Shown here in pieces: positions 6,830 through 12,237 of a stretch of 13,328 bases of DNA. The stretch covers positions 1 through 13,328 of the forward strand of contig JABXIP010000320.1 of the NCBI GenBank assembly GCA_013373005.1, in the 5' to 3' direction. Below the pieces are notes generated by a model. It was not told where the DNA came from, searched no databases, and saw nothing but the letters and a program-made list of their open reading frames with translations. Position 1 is the first letter of the stretch; every line of letters begins with the position of its first letter. Both the position numbers and the translations under genes were made by a program. This DNA comes from Cytophagia bacterium. Lineage in GTDB: Bacteria > Bacteroidota > Bacteroidia > Cytophagales > Cyclobacteriaceae.

Positions 6830-9736
6830 TCAATACCCCGTATAAATAAATGGTGCCCAGAAATACGGATGTTCATGTCCTTCAAACTCTCCTTTAATGA
6901 AACTCCTTTTTACATCCGTAATGGCTGCTGAAGTTGCCATACCTCCATTGAAAACACGGTTATAGAGGTGCACAGTCAGAAACATGGTCCCCGTATCGCT
7001 AACGCTCCATAAGGAAGTGAGTGTACTGTTGGCTCCTGCATTGAAAAGTGCCTGATTCAGGCCTTTGATACCATCGCCAGGAGATTCAACTCCCAAGGCA
7101 GTTTGACAAGCACTGAGCATTACAAAATCTACCGGCAGGTTCAGTTTCTCCAACTCTCCTACTACCAACATTCCATCTTCCCCATTCACTGGCTGCGGTT
7201 TGACTGTCATGGCAATACTGCTCAGATCAAAGACATAAGGATGCACACTGGCATGACTCGAAAGATGTACAGCTCGGTACTTGCCCAACTCTCCTGCCGC
7301 ACTCATTCGCTTAAGCTCGTTTTCTGTCATCATATCATCCAAACGTGTATCGGTTTTTGGGACAATTTCCTGAATGACTGCCACCTCTTTGCGACCTCCT
7401 TCCAGATATGCCATCGGTTCATCAGTCTGGAATGTTGCAAATGCATAATCCAATGGCTGGCTCTTCTTCAGGTCTTCACGAACACGATAACGGAGCTTCT
7501 CAAGGTCGCCAATTGAACTGAGCGGTGCCTTGGGTGCAGAATACAGATCATAAGTAGCACCTCCAAAACCCAGCACATTCATTTCGTAAGTCTTTTTAGG
7601 CTGCTTTCTGAGTGTATACAGCATAGCAGCACTAGGAATGTAACCGATTTCAAAACGCTCGGCCAGGTAGCGGCCCTGGTCATCAACCAGTGCATCGAAA
7701 GGAATAGTACCTAAAACTCCTTCAGGACTGATTGTTAGCTTATCTACCGTGAAAAGGTCAACATCAAGTCCGCTGATGAAGGTGTGATAAAAACGGTTCA
7801 ACAGATCGGATAGGCTTTCCTTTTGGTAGAAAACGTATTGACCATCAACTACTTTGGCTTCCATATGCTTGCGCAGGTACTGGGTCAACAACTTGAATTC
7901 GCCCTTGGCAAAGGTATTTTCCAATCGTGTTTTCGCCCCGTTCAGATAGTCTAAATTCGGAGTTCTGAATTCGCTTTGGGCCTGCTCTTTTTCCAGCTCA
8001 ATCAGCTGCTCCTTTTGGCTACTTAGTAAATCAGTGAAAGCACCTGCCGAGCGATTATACCTCACCACCACATCGTTTTTGGTCACCAGACACATGAGGT
8101 AAGTTCCTTCATAAGTGGTGCCCTTAGAAACATCGATAAACGACAGATAAGCTTCACCTTCACCCAAAACGGACTGCAATTCTTTCAGCGACAGTTGCTT
8201 CTTATCGCTTCGTTTGTCATTCAACAAAGCATAAGCACGGTTCGATTCGATAACATCATAAATCTTATCGAACTGCTTGGTTTCGTAGTATGCTCCGGCC
8301 AGAAAGCCGTTAATACGTTGGAATTTATCGAGGTATCCACGCTGCTCTAGCGGATCCATTTTTTCCAATAACTCAACCTCTTCTGCCCGAGCCTTTTCAA
8401 ATTGAACAGCCGATTCTGCATACTTCTTTTGCTCCATCAGGCGAATTCCATCGTTATAAGCATTTCCTGTCGTAGCCATCGTTTCATTATCCAATAAATT
8501 GGCTACGCTGGAAAGTCCATTTTTCACATAAGACACATAGCTCATTTGTTCAATTCCCGGAGTTTTAAGGAAGTTTTCAGCCTGACGAGCGATGGTCCGA
8601 GCCTTCTCTATTTCCTTGTTAAAAGCATAAGCGCGTAGGATCACATAATAGGCCTCAGCGATGTATTCAGGTGATTTTAGCTTTGGTAATTGTCCTACGT
8701 ATGAATCGGCCAAAGAAGCTGCATCTTTGTAATTTGCGCCTTCTGTCTTAGCCATTACCAAATAAAAATAAGCTTTGCCGAGCGTAGCCACTGAAGGCAA
8801 ATTGCCACTCAAATCTGAAATAATGAGGTTGGAAGAAGCTTCTACTTTATCCCATCTTTTCATGGCCGATTGCACTCTGGCCAACCGCTCATAAGCCCTA
8901 TACCTCGAAGCGATATTGTAATTGGTCTGGTCGAAAACGATCTTTTCCAAATGCGGCTCTAGCTTCTGACCAAACTCAAAATTTACCTTTTCAGATATGT
9001 TGGCAATATTTACCAGCGCCTCTACATACATCATTCTAGAAATCAGACCTTGCTTAACGGCCTCTTCGGCTTTTATCCAATCGGCTAAAGTCTGAGCAGC
9101 AGTTTCATTATTGGCGATTCCATCATAAGAAGCGCCAAGCGTAGAAGCCAAGTTCTCATAAGCCGCTTTGGCTCGTTTGACTCCCTCTTCATTATAATTG
9201 GCCAAATATCCTTTCGCTTTTTGAACCGTGGCAGATAAATCAGGATAACCAGCTAAGGAGTTGAGATAACCACTCATGCTCTGGTAATCGCGCTGCATAT
9301 CTGCGGCCGCTTTGCCCACATTCTGCATGGTGCGCACATATTGCTGAACTTCCTGTGGTCGATTTGCGAACACAGAAAATATGAAACCGTAGAAACTGGA
9401 AACATTATCGTAGCTATTGTTTGCAACCGACCACTGCACAAAATCTGCGGCATCTTGCGGTTTACCAATGTCATAAAAGGCGGCAGCAGTCAATTGAAGA
9501 GCCACAGAATTGCCTGGATAGGTTTCGACCAGATTAGCTCCTGCCCGAAGTGCGGCATTGAAATCTTTGGCTTGCTTGGCCCGCTGATAAGCCGCATAAT
9601 CGGGATGGGCTTCCATTTTGGCCGGTGGAATATTGATCTGAGCAAAGGCCAGGCTAAAGCTAAAAAATAGAATCATAACGAACAGAGAGCGCATAAAAGA
9701 TAATGGCTCAAAAGAAATGAATGAATGCTTTCTCAT
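6830..9736 (-). CDS. Exported TPR-CHAT protein (caspase-like cysteine protease fold)
   Basis: A 968-residue protein. Residues 16-32 form a signal-peptide core (SLFVMILFFSFSLAFA, cleavage before QINI). M1 has the A-rich leader GAGAAAAATCAAATC, and M15 is the alternative start. Residues about 45-510 are helical repeats of TPR type, clearest around 430-505 (NAYNDGIRLMEQKKYAESAVQFEKA). A linker region follows. The C-terminal CHAT domain (about 640-968) carries LTISPEGVLGTIPFDAL, the catalytic histidine His828 in VHLSSHASVHPYVF, the catalytic cysteine Cys877 in FVMLSACQTALG, then SLWSVSDTGT and the terminal HPYFWAPFIYTGY, all family hallmarks. The dyad is intact, so proteolytic activity is expected from the family. 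Known partner proteases such as the Craspase subunit are cytoplasmic, whereas this one is predicted to leave the cytoplasm. The substrate is unknown. Its promoter shares an upstream block with the kinase cluster, suggesting co-regulation. Confidence 0.93.
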   Translation of the reverse strand: MRKHSFISFEPLSFMRSLFVMILFFSFSLAFAQINIPPAKMEAHPDYAAYQRAKQAKDFNAALRAGANLVETYPGNSVALQLTAAAFYDIGKPQDAADFVQWSVANNSYDNVSSFYGFIFSVFANRPQEVQQYVRTMQNVGKAAADMQRDYQSMSGYLNSLAGYPDLSATVQKAKGYLANYNEEGVKRAKAAYENLASTLGASYDGIANNETAAQTLADWIKAEEAVKQGLISRMMYVEALVNIANISEKVNFEFGQKLEPHLEKIVFDQTNYNIASRYRAYERLARVQSAMKRWDKVEASSNLIISDLSGNLPSVATLGKAYFYLVMAKTEGANYKDAASLADSYVGQLPKLKSPEYIAEAYYVILRAYAFNKEIEKARTIARQAENFLKTPGIEQMSYVSYVKNGLSSVANLLDNETMATTGNAYNDGIRLMEQKKYAESAVQFEKARAEEVELLEKMDPLEQRGYLDKFQRINGFLAGAYYETKQFDKIYDVIESNRAYALLNDKRSDKKQLSLKELQSVLGEGEAYLSFIDVSKGTTYEGTYLMCLVTKNDVVVRYNRSAGAFTDLLSSQKEQLIELEKEQAQSEFRTPNLDYLNGAKTRLENTFAKGEFKLLTQYLRKHMEAKVVDGQYVFYQKESLSDLLNRFYHTFISGLDVDLFTVDKLTISPEGVLGTIPFDALVDDQGRYLAERFEIGYIPSAAMLYTLRKQPKKTYEMNVLGFGGATYDLYSAPKAPLSSIGDLEKLRYRVREDLKKSQPLDYAFATFQTDEPMAYLEGGRKEVAVIQEIVPKTDTRLDDMMTENELKRMSAAGELGKYRAVHLSSHASVHPYVFDLSSIAMTVKPQPVNGEDGMLVVGELEKLNLPVDFVMLSACQTALGVESPGDGIKGLNQALFNAGANSTLTSLWSVSDTGTMFLTVHLYNRVFNGGMATSAAITDVKRSFIKGEFEGHEHPYFWAPFIYTGY

Positions 9737-9764
9737 GATTTGATTTTTCTCTAGTTGATGCTTA

Positions 9765-9812
9765 CAAACCTAGCTTCTAGCCCAGTGCGGCTCAATAAGG
9801 CAATTGCCGTAA
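9765..9812 (-). promoter_or_regulatory. Promoter of the CHAT gene with shared upstream block
   Basis: On the - strand: -7 element TAGGTTTG (complement of 9765-9772), 20-nt spacer, TTG (complement of 9793-9795), embedded in CAATTGCCTTATTGA with upstream flank TTACGG. The block contains the perfect palindrome GGCAATTGCC. Spacing and sequence match the promoter at 6081-6128 while spacer and leader differ. The -7 element lies 28 nt before the ATG at 9736. Confidence 0.72.
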
Positions 9813-9960
9813 TTGCTTCGGAGAAGCGGGGAATTAGTTGATTAGTCAATGGTCATTGGGGGAATGGGTGATTGGTTATCCGTTGATCGTTATTGGTTAA
9901 TCGGAAATCAGAAAACGGACCCCAATGCCTCGGGGCAGAAAACAGGAGGAGCCTGTTATT
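9813..9960. other. Non-coding spacer with degenerate GATTGGTTAATCG-like repeats
   Basis: No gene is visible. The stretch holds a small hairpin GCTTC-GGA-GAAGC (9814-9826), a run of degenerate TGATTGGTTA / TTGATCGTTATTGG / GGTTAATCGGAAATCAG repeats, and CCCC...GGGG arms around 9921-9936. The segment GGTTRATCGGAAATCAG also occurs at 6141-6157 beside the other promoter/element A pair. Confidence 0.4.
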
Positions 9961-9961
9961 G

Positions 9962-10122
9962 CCGTCATTGCGAGGAAGAAGTTTGACCTAAGTCAAACTT
10001 GTGACGCGGCAATCTGTCTGTTTAAACGTAGGTGCAAAGAACAGGAGACCTGCCTGCTGCAGGCAAGTTGCCACATTGCAAAATTCCACTGCGTTCATTT
10101 TTGCGCCTCGCAATGAACGGTA
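9962..10122. repeat. Palindromic element A, copy 2
   Basis: Same outer arms as copy 1 (CCGTCATTGCGAGG near 9962, CCTCGCAATGAACGG near 10107) and the same internal GGCAATCTGTCTGTT. The left tip is different: perfect arms AAGTTTGAC and GTCAAACTT around CTAA. The right half carries, in reverse orientation (about 10078-10102), the tip that copy 1 has in its left half (6218-6241). Both copies have the same overall orientation and lie on the upstream side of the two similar promoters. Confidence 0.72.
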
Positions 10123-10169
10123 GCCGACAAACCCTCGGTGCGCATTCATTCTGAGGTAGTAGATAGAAT

Positions 10170-10273
10170 GTCCACCTCCGTCCTACGGACACCTCCGCCA
10201 GCGGAGGACATTCCTGCAAGCCGCAGCTGCATCGGACTTAGCTGTCCCCCGCTGGCGGGGGGTGGGGGTGGAC
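10170..10273. repeat. Element B, copy 2 (inverted relative to copy 1)
   Basis: About 104 bp with the same GTCCACC...GGTGGAC ends and the same two GC-rich hairpins in reversed order. With copy 1 (6713-6818) it brackets the CHAT gene and its promoter as a long-range inverted pair. It is preceded by a fragment TCATTCTGAGG (10147-10157) of the family at 10863. Confidence 0.75.
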
Positions 10274-10284
10274 ATGGCTACCGT

Positions 10285-10368
10285 GCACCAACACTTCCAA
10301 ACCTCCCCCCTTGTAAATATTATCCTTATTCCCTTACTTCCATGGAAAAAACCACACACCAATTTTCA
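10285..10368 (+). promoter_or_regulatory. Promoter-like segment before the SnoaL-like gene, duplicated downstream
   Basis: TTGTAAATATT starts at 10311, and TACTTCC starts at 10335 after a 21-nt spacer. The same arrangement (TTGTTAATATT at 10997, N21, TACTTCCG at 11021) recurs about 690 bp downstream, and similarity extends through ACACAC to TTTTCAG. TACTTCC is a weak match to the TAnnTTTG -7 consensus, so promoter function is inferred from position and conservation. Confidence 0.45.
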
Positions 10369-10390
10369 GCATAAAACGACCCAAAATAGA

Positions 10391-10807
10391 ATGAAACAAC
10401 CTCAAGACTTTTTTACGATTTATAAACAAGCGGCATGGGATCAAGACACCGAAGGCATGATCAACTTGTACCATGAAAATGTGGTGATTTACGACATGTG
10501 GGAAAATGGATACCAAACAGGATTGGCTGCATGGTCGGTAGCTGTGAAAGACTGGTTGGGTTCTCTGGGCGAAGAAAAAGTAAAGGTGACTTTTGAAATG
10601 ATGGACCTTCAGGAAGGCAGTAACCTTGCCTTTGGCAGTGCCTTGATCACCTATGAGGCTATTTCTACTGATAATGAAGTACTTAGAGGAATGAAAAACA
10701 GACTAACAGTCGGTTTTCACAAAGAGCAAGACGAATGGAAAGTAATTCACCAACATACCTCAGCCCCTATTGACTCTGAGTTAGTCGCTATTTTGGATTT
10801 TGAGTAG
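10391..10807 (+). CDS. SnoaL-like / NTF2-fold protein
   Basis: A 138-residue protein starting at the ATG 10391, which follows an A-rich leader (CCCAAAATAGA). An in-frame extension to 10262 runs through element B and the promoter-like segment and is rejected. The fold signature is that of SnoaL-like (SnoaL_3/DUF4440) proteins of the NTF2 superfamily: an N-terminal helix pair with TEGMINLYHENVVIYDMW, a middle strand VKVTFEMMDL, an A-F-x-S-A-LITYEA strand, then RGMKNRLTVGFHKEQDEWKVIHQHTSAPI, matching the R-x-T-x-x-x-x-K...W-K-I-x-H-x-H-x-S-x-P ending of the family. Such proteins form small cone-shaped pockets and act as isomerases, hydrolases or binding proteins. The ligand cannot be told from sequence. 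No signal peptide is present, so it is cytoplasmic. It stands alone on its strand. Confidence 0.85.
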   Translation: MKQPQDFFTIYKQAAWDQDTEGMINLYHENVVIYDMWENGYQTGLAAWSVAVKDWLGSLGEEKVKVTFEMMDLQEGSNLAFGSALITYEAISTDNEVLRGMKNRLTVGFHKEQDEWKVIHQHTSAPIDSELVAILDFE

Positions 10808-10862
10808 GTGTAGGAAATAACCTCTGTATTCCATATCGACCACCTCCCGAAGTCTATTATGG

Positions 10863-10920
10863 CCGTCATTCTGAGGAAGTGGATGAGCCCTTAGGCGAAT
10901 AAACGACCGAAAGAATCTCC
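10863..10920. repeat. REP-like half element (CGTCATTCTGAGG family)
   Basis: The sequence GCCGTCATTCTGAGGAAG...GAAAGAATCTCC is the half-unit of an intergenic repeat type whose other half would read GAGATTC...CCTCAGAATGACG. Only one half is present. A shorter relative lies at 10144-10169. Together with the segment at 10929-11056 it fills most of the 390-bp gap 10808-11198. Confidence 0.5.
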
Positions 10921-10928
10921 ATCGGTTT

Positions 10929-11056
10929 TGCACCAACACCTTCAAACTTCTACACGTCCCAACCTCAAAACATTCAAACCTCCAAACCTCCCGCCCTTGT
11001 TAATATTCTCTTAAATTCTTTACTTCCGAGAAGAAAAACACACACGTTCTTTTCAG
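10929..11056 (+). repeat. Second copy of the promoter-like segment, without its gene
   Basis: GCACCAACACCTTCAAAC (10929-10946) and the block 10977-11056 repeat 10285-10368, with extra low-complexity CAAACCTC units between. The TTGTTAATATT-N21-TACTTCC spacing to the first copy is preserved. After 11056 similarity stops and the AT-rich region begins. The next gene starts 143 nt further on, so this copy may serve it or be a relic. Confidence 0.45.
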
Positions 11057-11198
11057 ACTTTGGTGCTTTTCTGGAAATTGAAATTATGCACGTTATACAA
11101 CAAATGGGATTAGGCTAATTTGTGTTTCTTAAAAGTTATTAAAAAGCATATTCATAAAAGTGAACAAACACATTTCAAACAATCAAAACCAAATTTAT

Positions 11199-11405
11199 AT
11201 GCCACAAAAATTTAAAAAAGGAGATGTTGTAAAATTGAAATCTGGTGGGCCAACAATGACTATTGAAAAGTATCAATGGGAAACTGGATGGGATTATAGT
11301 CAAGAAAGTGACCACGTTGTCATTTGTACTTGGTTTGATAATGATGGCAAATTGGAATCTCGGCAATTTGAACAAGATGCCTTAATCAAAACTGAAGATG
11401 AGTAA
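11199..11405 (+). CDS. YodC family (DUF2158) small protein
   Basis: A 68-residue protein starting at the ATG 11199 after the leader CAAAACCAAATTTAT. A GTG at 11160 in the same frame is less likely because the family begins with the F-K-x-G-D-V-V strand. The pattern KFKKGDVVKLKSGGPTMTIE, then VVICTWFDNDGKLESRQFEQDAL, is the DUF2158/YodC signature (a small beta-barrel-like domain, function unknown). The length is typical. Its stop overlaps the next gene's start by 8 nt (ATGAGTAA), which indicates translational coupling. Base composition is clearly more AT-rich than in the neighbouring genes, and small genes of this kind are often part of mobile or accessory regions, so recent acquisition with its partner is likely. 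Confidence 0.85.
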   Translation: MPQKFKKGDVVKLKSGGPTMTIEKYQWETGWDYSQESDHVVICTWFDNDGKLESRQFEQDALIKTEDE

Positions 11406-11898
11406 AGGGAAAATCCTAACATTGATTGTGTTATTATTAGTGTTGATAGCAATTTTTACTTTATATCCGATTTTACTTGCTAGAGAATATCCAGATTTAA
11501 CAAATAGAGGGACATTTGGGGATTCATTTGGCGCCCTAAATGCAATGATTTCTGGGTTGGCTTTTGCAGGAATAATATACACGATTATCCTTCAGCAAAA
11601 TCAATTAAAAATGCAAAGTGAGGAACTTGGATTACAAAGAAATGAACTAGAACTAACAAGAAGGGAATTAAATCGTTCCGCATCAGCTCAAGAGAAATCG
11701 GAACAAGCACTAGCAAAACAAGCAGAGAATATGGAATTAACTTCTAAAATATCTCTGTACACAGCGATGTTAAATTCATGTGCTGATTTAATTTCAAAGG
11801 ATTCTGGAATTAACTATGAGGAAAAGCAAAGAATAAGAAATAAAATGAAATCGCTATCTGCCAAACTCGAAGAAATTGGTGATGAAATGATAAAATGA
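11398..11898 (+). CDS. Membrane-anchored coiled-coil protein, possibly related to PutAbiC-type phage defence proteins
   Basis: A 166-residue protein with two membrane helices (about 5-25 and 45-64) and a long heptad-rich coiled coil (about 65-118, LQQNQLKMQSEELGLQRNEL and onward), then a short helical tail. The block RGTFGDSFGALNAMISGLAFAGIIYTI, followed by Q-x-x-x-L and LTRREL, resembles the N-terminal half of a group often annotated as putative phage abortive infection proteins (PutAbiC). Here the C-terminal half of that family is short or absent, so function is uncertain. The start codon overlaps the end of the YodC-like gene, implying coexpression. The gene is AT-rich like its partner and unlike the rest of the window. 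Nothing in the sequence proves a defence role. Confidence 0.72.
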   Translation: MSKGKILTLIVLLLVLIAIFTLYPILLAREYPDLTNRGTFGDSFGALNAMISGLAFAGIIYTIILQQNQLKMQSEELGLQRNELELTRRELNRSASAQEKSEQALAKQAENMELTSKISLYTAMLNSCADLISKDSGINYEEKQRIRNKMKSLSAKLEEIGDEMIK

Positions 11899-12006
11899 TA
11901 TAACCGATAGCCTCTAGAATAATCAGTGAACGCTTGCTATCGTCTACCTCCAAAAATTCACTCACATTTTGAATTTGATGTATGCTAGAAAAGTTAGTGC
12001 TTTCAA
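11899..12006 (-). pseudogene. Possible fragment of a degraded gene
   Basis: Read on the - strand, this stretch is open and gives a protein-like sequence (LESTNFSSIHQIQNV, then SEFLEVDDSKRSL, then IILEAIGY). It has no convincing start: upstream it runs into the terminator hairpin at 12036-12061, and downstream it runs into the AT-rich coiled-coil gene. It may be what remains of a gene cut by the insertion of the 11085-11900 block. I do not recognise the family, and chance cannot be excluded over so short a span. Confidence 0.25.
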
Positions 12007-12035
12007 GCCTACTACTTTTTATATACAAAACCGTC

Positions 12036-12061
12036 AAAAAAAGCAGCACCGTCTGTGCTGC
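12036..12061 (-). terminator. Rho-independent terminator for the 12238-13272 gene
   Basis: On the - strand: perfect 7-bp stem GCAGCAC / GTGCTGC (12055-12061 and 12043-12049) with a 5-nt loop, followed at once by seven T residues (complement of 12036-12042). The orientation fits transcription from the - strand gene ending at 12238. Confidence 0.8.
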
Positions 12062-12168
12062 TCTCTCAATTAAACAGGGACTAACCTGTGACTCAACTAA
12101 AGACTACTACTGACTAAATTCCAAAAGGGCAAAACCCAAATTCCAACTTGATGCGATACAAAGGCAAA

Positions 12169-12230
12169 CTCTGCGTTCTCAGCGTCCTCTGCGGTTAAAT
12201 TTTACCGCTAAGGGCGCTGAGAGCGCAAAG
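12169..12230. repeat. Palindromic element D, complete copy
   Basis: Two 31-nt arms (12169-12199 and 12200-12230) match in inverted orientation at 25 of 31 positions with almost no loop. They contain CTCTGCG, TCTCAGCG and GCGGT. A single arm recurs at 1284-1314. It starts 7 nt after the stop of the - strand gene at 12238. The rest of the 339-bp gap 11899-12237 holds the terminator, the possible gene fragment and nothing else I can name. Confidence 0.65.
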
Positions 12231-12237
12231 GTTAATC

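Noticed and set aside
7103..7516. 137-codon + strand frame inside the CHAT gene
   Set aside because: Antisense to the most conserved CHAT motifs; coding pressure is clearly on the - strand.
9840..9920. CRISPR-like array in the GATTGGTTAATCG-type repeats
   Set aside because: Units are short, degenerate and irregularly spaced, without constant repeats, unique spacers or cas genes.
9925..10219. Open frames on both strands through element A copy 2
   Set aside because: Cysteine- and arginine-rich translations of palindromic repeats, without plausible start context.
10262..10390. In-frame extension of the SnoaL-like protein upstream of 10391
   Set aside because: It translates element B and the promoter-like segment; family similarity begins at MKQPQDFF.
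11085..11117. Ten-codon open frame MHVIQQMGLG
   Set aside because: Very short, no initiation context, and it overlaps the cassette-edge-like sequence.
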